A stretch of DNA of 50,562 bases. It comes from Gemmatimonadota bacterium. GTDB lineage: Bacteria > Latescibacterota > UBA2968 > UBA8231. Under the pieces are notes generated by a model. It saw only the letters and a program-made list of their open reading frames with translations, did no database searches and was not told where the DNA came from. Within the stretch, counting starts at the first letter, position 1, and every line of letters starts with the position of its first letter. The DNA is taken from assembly GCA_018673255.1 (NCBI GenBank), contig JABHDC010000209.1, positions 1 to 50,562 of the forward strand, in the 5' to 3' direction. The position numbers and the translations under genes were made by a program. Shown piece by piece: positions 24,414-33,296 of this stretch.

Positions 24414-25900
24414 TGACGGAAGGTTTCTCCATCGATGGCGTCGGCCACCACTTCGGTGCCACGCGCGCCCTTCACGATGTCTCCATGCAGGTGCAACCAG
24501 GGTCCATCCACGCGCTGATCGGTGAGAATGGCGCAGGCAAGAGCACCCTCGTGAAGATCATGTCGGGCGTGTTGTCCCCCGATGCGGGCACCCTGCGCCT
24601 CAATGGGGAGCCATTCGCACCAACCGAACCGAGTCAGGCCCGTGACGCCGGGGTCGCCACCGTACATCAGGAGTTGTCTCTGGCCGCTCACCTCACCGTC
24701 GCCGAGAGCCTCTTCCTGGGCTGCGAGCCGACCCGCTTCGGCTGGCTCGACCGACAGACCATGACGACGGAAGGTGGCCGGGCACTGTCCCGTCTGCAAC
24801 GGGAGGACATCCTTCTGGACACTCGGATCCTTGACCTGTCGCTGGCGGATCGCCAGATCGTCGAGATCGCCCGGGCGCTGCATGGGGCTGCGCGCGTCCT
24901 CATCCTGGACGAGCCGACCAGCAGCCTGACCGGAGAAGATGCGGCTCGACTGTTCACGATCCTGCGGCAACTGCGCGATGAGGGACTGGCCATCCTCTAC
25001 ATCTCACACTTCCTGGAAGAAGTCCTCGACCTCACCGATCACTACACGGTATTGCGCGACGGCGAGATTGCCGGGCATGGGGCCACGTGTGAGACCGATG
25101 CTGCCGCCCTGGCAACACAGATGGTCGGTCATCCCCTGCAGGCGCGGGTGCGGCGAGAGACCACCACGACGGGCGAGATCCTGCTGAGCGTCGAACATCT
25201 CGACGGGGTCACCTTGCCCATCGACGCGTCGCTGCAGCTGCACCGGGGTGAGATCATTGGCATCGGTGGACTGGTCGGCTCGGGACGATCCGAACTCGTG
25301 CGCTCGATCTTCGCCCTGCAACCCATCCGCAGTGGCATGATCCGCGTGGCCGACATTCAGGGCCCCTCGACACCAGCCACCTGCCTTGATGCAGGCATGG
25401 GGCTGCTGAGTGAGGACCGCGCCAGCGAAGGATTGGCACTGCGTCTGACCGTCGCAGACAACCTCGTCATGTCCCGCTGGCCCCGGTCTGAGCACGGGTG
25501 GCTGGATCTGGACGCCAGAGATCGAGCCACTGAACGCTGGGTCGATGAACTCGACATCCGTTGCCCGTCCATCGACGCGAGTGTGGGGCAACTCTCCGGG
25601 GGCAACCAACAGAAGGTGGCCCTGGCCCGTCTGCTGCATCATGATGTCGATGTGCTGCTGCTGGATGAGCCGACCCGCGGTGTAGATATCGCCAGCAAGG
25701 AGATCATCTACGCCTGCATCGAGGCACTGGCGCAGACAGGCAAGGCGATCCTCGTCACCAGCAGCCATCTGCCGGAATTGCTGGATCTATGTGACCGTGT
25801 GGCCATCATGCACCGCGGGCGCCTTGGCCCCTTCCAAGCGGCAGAGGAACGCACGGAACATGAGATGATCCTCGAAGCCACGCTGGGCCACGGCACATGA
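24413..25900 (+). CDS. Sugar ABC transporter ATP-binding protein, tandem type (RbsA/MglA-like)
   Basis: The 495-residue protein contains two fused nucleotide-binding domains, as in CUT2-family sugar importers. The first has a good Walker A (GENGAGKST, about residue 38), a divergent signature (LSLADRQ) and Walker B in VLILDEPTSSL. The second has a degenerate Walker A (GLVGSGRSE), a strong signature (LSGGNQQKVALA) and Walker B in VLLLDEPTRGVDI. This asymmetry is normal for RbsA-type proteins. It overlaps both neighbours (TGATG and ATGA), so the three transporter genes are tightly coupled. Confidence 0.92.
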   Translation: MTEGFSIDGVGHHFGATRALHDVSMQVQPGSIHALIGENGAGKSTLVKIMSGVLSPDAGTLRLNGEPFAPTEPSQARDAGVATVHQELSLAAHLTVAESLFLGCEPTRFGWLDRQTMTTEGGRALSRLQREDILLDTRILDLSLADRQIVEIARALHGAARVLILDEPTSSLTGEDAARLFTILRQLRDEGLAILYISHFLEEVLDLTDHYTVLRDGEIAGHGATCETDAAALATQMVGHPLQARVRRETTTTGEILLSVEHLDGVTLPIDASLQLHRGEIIGIGGLVGSGRSELVRSIFALQPIRSGMIRVADIQGPSTPATCLDAGMGLLSEDRASEGLALRLTVADNLVMSRWPRSEHGWLDLDARDRATERWVDELDIRCPSIDASVGQLSGGNQQKVALARLLHHDVDVLLLDEPTRGVDIASKEIIYACIEALAQTGKAILVTSSHLPELLDLCDRVAIMHRGRLGPFQAAEERTEHEMILEATLGHGT

Positions 25901-26841
25901 AACTGCCCTCTCGTAATACGCTGGCACCCCTGTTGGGTCTGGTCGGTGTGTACGGCCTCTTTGCCCTGCTCGGTCCGGACGGCTTCTCCTCTGCCCGGAA
26001 TCTCGAGACCATCGCGCGCCAGACGACGATTGTGGGCATTGCCGCCATGGGCATGACCCTCGTCATCATCTCGGGCGGCATCGACCTGTCCGCAGGATCG
26101 GTCATCGCCCTGTCCACCGTCGTCATCGCCGCCACGATGAATGCAGGCGCAAGCCCCTTGGTCTCAGCCATGGCCGGCATCGGCGCCGGTGCCCTGGCAG
26201 GACTCATGAATGGGCTCATCATCACCCGTCTCCGGGTGGTCCCCTTCATCGTCACCCTGGGTACTCTTCTGCTGGTTCGTGGGCTGGCCAAGGGCCTGGC
26301 AGATGAGCAGAAGATCGATGTCCCTCTGTCATGGCTCATCGAATTGCTTGCCGCATTGTCCCCGGAAATGCGCTGGCTCATCGTGCCCCCAGGCGTCTGG
26401 CTGCTGTTGCTGCTGGCCATCGGTGTGGGCGCATTGCTGAGATCGACGCCCGTAGGCCGGCATATTGTGGCCACCGGATCCAGCGAAGCGACGGCCCGGT
26501 TGTGTGGCATTCGTGTGGAGCGCATCAAGACCGGCGTCTACATGGCGTCCGGCGCCGCGGCGGGGTTGGCAGGCGTGATGCAATTCTCTCGACTCACCGT
26601 CGGCGACCCGACAGTGGCCGTGGGCCTTGAATTGGACGTGATTGCCGCCGTCGTCATCGGTGGCGGGTCGCTGTCGGGCGGCGAGGGATCGATCCTCGGC
26701 ACGCTGGTGGGCGCCCTCATCATGACGGTGATCCGATCTGGCTGCTCTCAGATGGGGTTGCCGAATTGGGTGCAGGAAATCGTCACAGGCACGATCATCG
26801 TCGTCGCCGTCGCCCTGGATCGCTGGCGGCATCGGCGGTGA
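25897..26841 (+). CDS. Sugar ABC transporter permease (RbsC-like)
   Basis: This 314-residue integral membrane protein has eight to ten hydrophobic segments and the BPD_transp_2 landmarks GMTLVIISGGIDLSAGSVIAL and SGAAAGLAGVMQF, then GGGSLSGGEGSILGTLVGAL. RbsC-type permeases normally work as homodimers, so the absence of a second permease gene is expected. It begins inside the ATPase stop (ATGA 25897-25900) and is followed after 20 bp by the DapA-like aldolase, whose substrate may be derived from the imported sugar. Confidence 0.9.
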   Translation: MKLPSRNTLAPLLGLVGVYGLFALLGPDGFSSARNLETIARQTTIVGIAAMGMTLVIISGGIDLSAGSVIALSTVVIAATMNAGASPLVSAMAGIGAGALAGLMNGLIITRLRVVPFIVTLGTLLLVRGLAKGLADEQKIDVPLSWLIELLAALSPEMRWLIVPPGVWLLLLLAIGVGALLRSTPVGRHIVATGSSEATARLCGIRVERIKTGVYMASGAAAGLAGVMQFSRLTVGDPTVAVGLELDVIAAVVIGGGSLSGGEGSILGTLVGALIMTVIRSGCSQMGLPNWVQEIVTGTIIVVAVALDRWRHRR

Positions 26842-26861
26842 CATGAAAACAGAGGCCCATC

Positions 26862-27788
26862 ATGACTGAACGTCGTCCGCTACGCGGTTACTTCCCCATC
26901 ATCCCAACGCCCTACACTGCCGATGGCGATGTCGATCTGAAGAGTTTGCATCGACTGATCGAGTATCTCGTCGACAGTGGGGCGCAGGGCGCTTCGCCCA
27001 ATGGTGGCGATTCGGAAGCCCCGTGCCTGAGTCTGGATGAACGAAAAGCGGCGACGGAGACCGTCATCGCCGCCAGCGCTGGCCGCATTCCTGTTCTGGT
27101 GGGGACCTCGACGGTCACGGTGGAGGAGTCTGTCGAGCTGTGCCGGCACGCGCAGGAAGCCGGTGCCGATGCCGTCTTCGCCCACCCGGGATGGGGACGG
27201 CAGGATCTGAGCCTCGATGAGATCGTCAGCTACTACGGCGCCATCGCCGATGTGCTCGATATCCCCATCATGGTGCATGGCACGCGGGACATCGACCTGA
27301 AAGTCATCACCGCACTGGCTGACAAATTCCCGGGAATCCTCTACGTGAAGGAGGAGACCTCGCACGGACCGAAGCTTCGACAATACGTGAAGGAGCTGGG
27401 CGATCGCCTCACCGTCTTCGGCCCCGGACTCCACTACCCGGGCGAACTGGGCTGGGGTGCCCTGGGTGTCATGCCGAGTTGCTGCGCACCGCACGCCCAC
27501 GCGCGCATCTTCGACCTGTGGCAGGAAGGCCGCCACGACGAGGCGCGAGCCCTCTGGAATCGCATGCTGCCCCTCGTTTTCTGGCGCTGGCACACCGCCG
27601 CCGGCGAGGCGGGCAAACTTTATCTCGAACACCTTGGCGTCCTCGACACACACTTCGTGCGACAGCGTGTGAGCCAGCCGGGGAAGTCGAACGAAGAAGA
27701 GGTGCGTTTCGGAACACTCACTCTCGATGAGGCCGACCGCCTGGAGATGCTCGCCATCCTCGACACGCTCGAGGGACCTCCCTACTAA
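26862..27788 (+). CDS. DapA/NanA-family aldolase or dehydratase with altered active site
   Basis: The 308-residue protein has the (beta/alpha)8 layout of the dihydrodipicolinate synthase/N-acetylneuraminate lyase family: GYFPIIPTPYTADGDVD at the start and the Schiff-base lysine Lys163 in ILYVKEET. Two other active-site positions differ from the family: the GTTGE loop is replaced by PNGGDSEAPCLS, and the catalytic Tyr of the YNxP motif is missing, the segment reading IMVHGTRD around residue 139. The reaction is therefore uncertain, but pyruvate- or keto-acid-linked sugar cleavage or dehydration is likely. It lies directly behind the sugar ABC genes. Confidence 0.82.
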   Translation: MTERRPLRGYFPIIPTPYTADGDVDLKSLHRLIEYLVDSGAQGASPNGGDSEAPCLSLDERKAATETVIAASAGRIPVLVGTSTVTVEESVELCRHAQEAGADAVFAHPGWGRQDLSLDEIVSYYGAIADVLDIPIMVHGTRDIDLKVITALADKFPGILYVKEETSHGPKLRQYVKELGDRLTVFGPGLHYPGELGWGALGVMPSCCAPHAHARIFDLWQEGRHDEARALWNRMLPLVFWRWHTAAGEAGKLYLEHLGVLDTHFVRQRVSQPGKSNEEEVRFGTLTLDEADRLEMLAILDTLEGPPY

Positions 27789-27802
27789 AGGCAGCATTGA
27801 CC

Positions 27803-27868
27803 ATGATTCCACTCGAGACGTCGAGTAACGACTACCACCTTGCCAAGCTGGCCGTAGCGAACAGATAG
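27803..27868 (+). other. Possible 21-residue leader ORF
   Basis: ATG 27803 opens a 21-codon frame (MIPLETSSNDYHLAKLAVAN, then R) in the 92-bp gap before the propeller gene. AAAGG lies about 11 bases upstream. It may be a leader peptide, a remnant or chance; there is no further support. Confidence 0.15.
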
Positions 27869-27880
27869 GTTGACCTCACG

Positions 27881-29137
27881 ATGACCATCGACCTCTCCGA
27901 TCACTTTCCACGATACACCGACTTCGATCCGACCGTACCCGTGTGGTGCGTGACGCCTGAGACGGATGGCTGTTACCATCGGTTCTTCGACACCTCCCCC
28001 GTCAGCCCCAGTGGCCGCTATCTGGGGGTGACACGGATGCGGCACGAAGACAGGGCGCCCCAACCCGGTGACAGCTGTGACATCGTGGTGGTGGATCTGC
28101 AGGAGGGCACCACCCATCTGGTGGCAGAATCGCGTGGCTGGGACACCCAACTCGGCGCGCAGGTCCAGTGGGGGGCCGATGACACCCAGTTGTTCTTCAA
28201 TGACATGGACTGCGACACCTGGAAACCCTTCGGGGTCGTGATGGACCCGATCGCACTCACCCGTCGCCATCTGGATGGCACGGTGTACATGGCATCCCGT
28301 GACGGCAGAGAAGTGGCCAGCCCCTGTCTGCTGCGTATGAGCCGAACCCAATCTGGATACGGGGTCCTGGCGCCCGAAGCCCACGTGCCGACCAACGAGG
28401 GCGCCCCCACCGATGACGGCCTGTCTGTCACCGACGTCGCCACCGGTTCAAGCCGGCTGCTGGCCTCGATCGCCGACATCGTCGAGTCGGTCCTGGATAT
28501 CTCAGCCTACGAAGGCGGCGACTTCTACGGCTTCCATGTGAAGTGGAATCCCACCGGTGACCGGCTCATGTTCGTTCTGCGCTGGGTCGATCGCGCCGGT
28601 GAGATTCGTCGGAATCCAAATGCCATCACCATGCGAGCCGATGGCTCTGACATGGCCGTCTGTTTCTCGGATGAGATCTGGAATCGCGGCGGCCATCATC
28701 CGGATTGGGCACCGGACGGTCTGACGGGGACGATCAACCTCAAGCTCGACAGCGACCGACTGAGTCTCGTCCGGGCCAAGGCGGATGGCTCAGACCTGGC
28801 GGCGATGACGAGCGTGCAGGGTTCCGGCCATCCATCCCTCCACCCGAATGGCCGCCAGATCGTCACCGACGTCTACCTCCATGAGAAGCTTGCCTACGGC
28901 GACGGCACCACCCCAATCCGCTGGATCGACACCGAGACCGATACGGAAGAAGTGCTGGTCCGGATCAACAACGACCCGCCCTTCCCGGGGGACATCAAGC
29001 AATTGCGGATCGACCCGCACCCCGCCTGGGATCGCTCCTACCGATACATCACCTTCAATGGCTGCGACCAGGGCGTGCGCCGCGTGTATGTCGCCGACCT
29101 GCAATCAAAGATTCACCCACCCAGCGAGCCACGATGA
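27881..29137 (+). CDS. TolB-like beta-propeller, oligogalacturonate-lyase-like
   Basis: The 418-residue protein is built of WD40/PD40-like blades, with repeated signals such as VSPSGRYLGVTR, VQWGADDTQLFFND, VKWNPTGDRLMFV, HHPDWAPDG and GHPSLHPNGRQIV. Seven-bladed propellers of this type include oligogalacturonate lyase (Ogl, PL22), which cleaves unsaturated digalacturonate in the cytoplasm using histidine-bound manganese. Several histidines (HHPDWAPDG, GHPSLHPNG, IDPHPAW) sit where metal ligands could be, but I cannot confirm the full set. There is no signal peptide, which fits a cytoplasmic enzyme. It is the fifth gene of the sugar ABC operon and overlaps the broken dioxygenase by ATGA. Confidence 0.65.
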   Translation: MTIDLSDHFPRYTDFDPTVPVWCVTPETDGCYHRFFDTSPVSPSGRYLGVTRMRHEDRAPQPGDSCDIVVVDLQEGTTHLVAESRGWDTQLGAQVQWGADDTQLFFNDMDCDTWKPFGVVMDPIALTRRHLDGTVYMASRDGREVASPCLLRMSRTQSGYGVLAPEAHVPTNEGAPTDDGLSVTDVATGSSRLLASIADIVESVLDISAYEGGDFYGFHVKWNPTGDRLMFVLRWVDRAGEIRRNPNAITMRADGSDMAVCFSDEIWNRGGHHPDWAPDGLTGTINLKLDSDRLSLVRAKADGSDLAAMTSVQGSGHPSLHPNGRQIVTDVYLHEKLAYGDGTTPIRWIDTETDTEEVLVRINNDPPFPGDIKQLRIDPHPAWDRSYRYITFNGCDQGVRRVYVADLQSKIHPPSEPR

Positions 29138-29690
29138 CCGAATACGAACAATTCATCTTTGATCTGAAGGGATTCCTCGTCATCCCGGGTGTGCTGACGC
29201 CGGCCGAGACCGCCGACCTCCGTGACCATCTGGCAACACTGGCGTCAGACCCAGAGAGCCTGCCGGCCCACCATCAGGCACCGATGGGCGCATCTACTCT
29301 GGCATGACGCGGGTCGTCTGGGAATTGAACGAAGTGGTGGAAGGCAAGGGAGGAACCTGCCTGGTACCCGGATCCCACAAGGCCAACATCGCCTCGGCCC
29401 AGGCAGGAACGTGGCCCGAGGAAGCGGACCGAGAGGACTCAGGCGTCTGGGAGACCTACGGTTGCCCGCCCGGATCTCTGGTCGTGTTCTCGGAGGGCGT
29501 TCGACACACAGGCGCGCGCTGGACCCATCCCGACAATCCTCGGTGCGCCATCCTCATGGCCTACAATCACGCCTCGGTGCGTTTCCACGAACCGAAGCCC
29601 TGCATGAATGAGACGGTGATCGGGGGGCTCTGTGAGGAGCGGCAGACATTCTTCCAGGATGTCTGGATCCTCGGCAATCAGCGCAAGTAG
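29134..29690 (+). pseudogene. Phytanoyl-CoA dioxygenase-like gene broken by internal deletion and frameshift
   Basis: ATG 29134 overlaps the previous stop and starts a normal PhyH N-terminus (KGFLVIPGVLTPAETADLRD). This frame ends at 29307 after 57 residues. A second frame, readable from about 29277 as GTDGRIYSGMTRVVWELNEV, continues with GGTCLVPGSHKAN and a distal-His region (VVFSEGVRHTGARW) to 29690. The joined pieces are about 185 residues against a usual 260-300, so roughly 80-100 residues in the middle, including the segment with the iron-binding His-x-Asp, are gone and the frame is shifted. The gene should be inactive. A separately translated C-terminal piece from ATG 29304 (ATGA overlap) is conceivable but would lack an iron site. 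Confidence 0.8.
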
Positions 29691-30758
29691 TCAGCGCCAG
29701 CGAACGTCGATCCCTGTTCCCGCCAGCTGATCGGCAACACGCTCGCCGTGATGCCGCAACACATCCGGCGCCGGGGACGCAATCTCGGGCAGCGTCGAGG
29801 CGAGACCCAGTCGCTCTCGTTTGGCGCCACCCAGGGTGTGATACCCCAGCAACTCCACAACGCGCACCGCCGGCGCCAGAGATTCGGCGATGAAGTGCGC
29901 TGCGGCATCCAGTTGGGCGTCGCTGTCGTTGATATCAGGAATCAGCGGCATCCGGACCCAGATCCCGTGGAATTCATCGTCGGGGCGATCGGCCATGGCC
30001 ACTGCCAGACGCCGGGCATTGGCCAGGATGGATTCGTTGTCGACACCCGTGTATTCCTTATGCACGATGGGGTCCATCGACTTGAGGTCGAGTAGCACGA
30101 GATCGGCGTGTTCGATCGTAGCGGCCAGTGGCTCCCAGCGACCGAAGGCCGTCGTGTCGAGGGCCGTGTGAATCCCCTCCTCGTGACAGGTCTTGAGCAA
30201 CGCCTGCGTAAAGGAAGCCTGGAAGAGTGGCTCACCACCCGAAACGGTGATGCCACCACCGGTACGCGCATAGAAGGGCTTGTCCAGACGGACCTGCGCC
30301 ATCACTGCATCGACACTCATCTTATCGCCCACCATTTTCAGGGCGGCGGGGTAACAGGCCTCGACACAAGCACCACACTGAACGCAGCGATCGACTGCAT
30401 AGACGCGGCGCGCGTTCTGCGTATCGATCTGAGGTTCAACCTGGGCATCCCGAGGAACCGTCAGGCGGCGGCCATCCCAGTCGGTCAAGTAGAGTGCTTC
30501 GTGCTCACACGCCCGGTAGCAGGCCAGGCAACCGATGCAATCGGCCGCTTCGTACATGATCTCCGGCTGAGCATGTTCCGACTCGGGATTGTGACACCAG
30601 GCGCAACGCAGATAACAACCCTTGAGGAACACCGTCGTACGTGTTCCTGGGCCGTCATGTGTCGCGTATCGCTCAATGTCGAAAACCATGCCCGTTGGGA
30701 TGTCACCCACGCTGGCCGGCGCATCCTCACAGACCACCGGTGTGTCGATCCTCGTCAT
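29691..30758 (-). CDS. Glycyl radical enzyme activating protein (radical SAM)
   Basis: The 355-residue protein contains the activase radical-SAM cluster motif CYLRCAWC (C-x3-C-x2-C) after DIERYATHDGPGTRTTVFLKG, two ferredoxin-type 4Fe-4S motifs (CIGCLACYRAC and CVQCGACVEAC) and the GGITVSGGEP SAM-binding segment. This is the layout of PflA-like activases of the dehydratase-type glycyl radical enzymes, which abstract hydrogen from the partner's glycine. The start is set at ATG 30758, seven bases after the glycyl radical enzyme's stop; the longer frame would overlap that gene. It is co-transcribed with its partner and ends flush against the broken dioxygenase. Confidence 0.92.
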   Translation of the reverse strand: MTRIDTPVVCEDAPASVGDIPTGMVFDIERYATHDGPGTRTTVFLKGCYLRCAWCHNPESEHAQPEIMYEAADCIGCLACYRACEHEALYLTDWDGRRLTVPRDAQVEPQIDTQNARRVYAVDRCVQCGACVEACYPAALKMVGDKMSVDAVMAQVRLDKPFYARTGGGITVSGGEPLFQASFTQALLKTCHEEGIHTALDTTAFGRWEPLAATIEHADLVLLDLKSMDPIVHKEYTGVDNESILANARRLAVAMADRPDDEFHGIWVRMPLIPDINDSDAQLDAAAHFIAESLAPAVRVVELLGYHTLGGAKRERLGLASTLPEIASPAPDVLRHHGERVADQLAGTGIDVRWR

Positions 30759-30765
30759 CTGCGGC

Positions 30766-33045
30766 TTAACTCTCGCACAGAATTCGATCGACAACCAACT
30801 GCCGAAACTCCGGCGACAGACTGGCGAAGTAGGCACTGAACCCGGTCACACGCACAACCAGATCCGGGTATTTCGAGGGGTCTTCGTGCGCCTCAAGAAC
30901 CTTCGCTCTGTCGAGCACATTGAGATTGATCTGCGTGCCCCCCAGATCGAAGTGCGTCCGAATCAGATTCTCCACCTGAATACGCGCCTGGTCACCCGTG
31001 GCAGCCGCCGGATCCAGCTCCATCTGCATGGGCGCCGAGTTGCCATATCCGGGTTGCACCGAGGCGATCGCCACGGCCATCGCCGTGGGTGCGCCATCCT
31101 TGCGGAACCCAGGATCGGGGTTGGCACCGTGAGAGATCGCGTCGCCGGCGTGACGCCCATTCGGCGTCGCACCCAGCGCCTTGCCCAGAGGCAGGGTGTT
31201 GGCCCATGAGAAGATCCCGGGGATCATGTTGAAACCGGCAGCAGTGGACCCGGCTTTCACCGCTCGAGTGAATACCTCGCTGATGAGGACTGCCCAGTTG
31301 TCGGCGCGGCTGCCGCCCGCACCGTATCGCGTCGTGCGGCGCATGAGCAGGCGCATGCGTTCACCCTCGGCGCCAGCCCAGTCCGCATCCAGGTGTTGCA
31401 GCAGTTCTGACCACGACAACCGTCCCGCACTCTCGACGTGTTCTTCGATGGCTGCGAAGGAGTCGGCCACCGTCGCCAGTGCACAGCCATCAACACACAT
31501 GTTGTAGAATTCCACGCCGCCCGCATACCCGTCGGAGGCATCCACGCCCTTCTCGATGGGGCCCACACACAGCAGATCGAGCATGAGTTCGGGAAACACA
31601 TTCTTCATGTGAAGCATGTGGAAATCGATACTATCGGCGGTTCCCTTTACGGCGATCTCCATGTGCTGATCGAAGTAGCCCCACAGACGCGCAACCGATG
31701 GCTCGTCGTCACTGGCCATCATATCGCGCAATGCCACATCAAACACGTTGCCGAAACTGATCTTCACGCAGTCGTTGAGGGTGTACTCTCTGCCGGGGAT
31801 CCCCGACCAGTGGCAACCTGCATAGACGCGCGCGCGGCTGTCTTCCACTCCGATCCCATTGCGTTGGAAACCTTCAACCGTACGGTCGATGCCAAGAAAC
31901 TTTGGCATGCCCTGTCGGTCTTCCAGCAGAATCTCGACGCCACGTGTGAGCAACTGCGGATCGGTGGTGTCGCCGACACAGATCGCCACATTGGCCGGCA
32001 CCTTCAGTCGGTGGGCCGCCTCCATGACCAGGAAGGACACGGCATGGGTCTGATCGTTGCCCTGCGCATCGGGTCCGCCGAGTTGGATATACGCCGTATC
32101 GCGCACGAGCAGACAGGCGATATGGAAGATGGCCTCCTCATCGGTGATCGTGCCATCGGCGATCTCGCGTTCGTAGTAGGGTTTGAGCAACTGATCGAGC
32201 GCGCCCAGCGATCCACTGCCATTGTACATCCGCGTCGCTGACTGGTACCACAGAATCCACTGACAGGCTTCCCGCAGCGTCATCGGCGCTTCGGTCACAA
32301 GTCGCTCGTTGATCAGGGCGATCTGTTCCAGATTCTGACGCAACGGCGGGTGGGATTCGGTCGAGGCCAGTTCGGCTGCATGCTTCGCGCCTGCACCGAT
32401 CCAATGCTGCATTCCGAGGATGGCCTGCGTCAGCCCCTCATAGAATGCCTGCTGGTCTGGTGCCGTGTTCACGGTACGGTAGTGATCGATCTTCTTCTGC
32501 AGTCCCCCGAAGCCAAGTTCCAGACCGATGGCCAGATCCTGGCAGAAGTGCTGCCCGGCGCCGATGGCACCCACGAGCTGATATCGCTCGCGCACCTGGG
32601 TCAGATCTTCGGGCACCGCATACTTCGGGTCCCAGCCATTGCTGCGATAGGAGCCGAAGTTGGTCATGTAGGCACAGGCCAGTGAACTCATGGGGTCGAC
32701 GTAAGGCGGATGAGCCTCCAGCAGCCGACGGAAGTTCGCACCACACAGTTCGGGCCCGTAGAAGGAGCCATTCTCGTGATTGCTCTGGATATCGACACCG
32801 GTGAGCAGGACGTCGTTGATCGGCATGCCCGAACCACTGATCGACTGCACCAGTTCACGCCGATCCTCCGGCGGCAGCACCATGGGCCAGTCATCGTAGT
32901 CCATGGCACCGATGACCTCCTGCTTCAGACGAGTCTGGGCCATCTTGGTCGCCCGCAGTGAGGCAATCCTGGCGTCGAACGAATACGGTGGTGCCGCATC
33001 CGGTGTGGGCGTCACATCTCTCGGGGGCTGCAGTATGTCGGTCAT
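30766..33045 (-). CDS. Glycyl radical enzyme of unassigned subfamily
   Basis: The 759-residue protein has the PFL-like fold, with the glycyl loop RVTGFSAYF near the C-terminus (Gly735) and an active-site Cys411 in YAGCHWSGIPGREY. Known dehydratase and lyase members (glycerol, propanediol, choline, hydroxyproline) read GCVEP, where Glu is the general base; PFL reads CCVS. The present GCHW motif matches neither, so the substrate is unknown. The preceding loop (GMPKFLGIDRTVEGFQRNG) also lacks the usual ND pair. ATG 33045 is chosen because AGGA precedes it; ATG 33084 would add 13 residues. The activase gene follows directly. The enzyme must work without oxygen, so the host probably meets anoxic conditions. 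Confidence 0.88.
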   Translation of the reverse strand: MTDILQPPRDVTPTPDAAPPYSFDARIASLRATKMAQTRLKQEVIGAMDYDDWPMVLPPEDRRELVQSISGSGMPINDVLLTGVDIQSNHENGSFYGPELCGANFRRLLEAHPPYVDPMSSLACAYMTNFGSYRSNGWDPKYAVPEDLTQVRERYQLVGAIGAGQHFCQDLAIGLELGFGGLQKKIDHYRTVNTAPDQQAFYEGLTQAILGMQHWIGAGAKHAAELASTESHPPLRQNLEQIALINERLVTEAPMTLREACQWILWYQSATRMYNGSGSLGALDQLLKPYYEREIADGTITDEEAIFHIACLLVRDTAYIQLGGPDAQGNDQTHAVSFLVMEAAHRLKVPANVAICVGDTTDPQLLTRGVEILLEDRQGMPKFLGIDRTVEGFQRNGIGVEDSRARVYAGCHWSGIPGREYTLNDCVKISFGNVFDVALRDMMASDDEPSVARLWGYFDQHMEIAVKGTADSIDFHMLHMKNVFPELMLDLLCVGPIEKGVDASDGYAGGVEFYNMCVDGCALATVADSFAAIEEHVESAGRLSWSELLQHLDADWAGAEGERMRLLMRRTTRYGAGGSRADNWAVLISEVFTRAVKAGSTAAGFNMIPGIFSWANTLPLGKALGATPNGRHAGDAISHGANPDPGFRKDGAPTAMAVAIASVQPGYGNSAPMQMELDPAAATGDQARIQVENLIRTHFDLGGTQINLNVLDRAKVLEAHEDPSKYPDLVVRVTGFSAYFASLSPEFRQLVVDRILCES

Positions 33046-33296
33046 GGGGGCATCCTGGGTGGTCTCTGGGTGGGATTCCACCATTCTGCGTGCAACCTGC
33101 GTGCCGTACCAATACCCGAGGAACGGCCACCCCGCAGGTGGGCGAAGGCTTCAGACTGGGACCTGCAAGTCTCATGTCTCCTCGGGCAAGGGACGAAATC
33201 GTCCCAGAGGGGCATGTTTGGCCCACCCGATCGTGACCGATACCATCTCCCATCACGTGCACGGGGCAGGTCGGAAGCCTATTCTCACTGACCGTG

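Noticed and set aside
25004..25768. Minus-strand frame of 254 codons within the sugar ABC ATPase gene
   Set aside because: It is a shadow of a strongly supported tandem ABC ATPase with intact Walker and signature motifs.
28444..28456. GGTTCAAGCC resembling a tRNA T-loop
   Set aside because: It lies inside the propeller coding frame and no acceptor or anticodon stems surround it. I found no tRNA, rRNA or CRISPR array in the window.
33070..33291. Small plus-strand frame between the glycyl radical and Rieske genes
   Set aside because: There is no ribosome binding site, no domain or signal features, and its composition is unlike neighbouring proteins.
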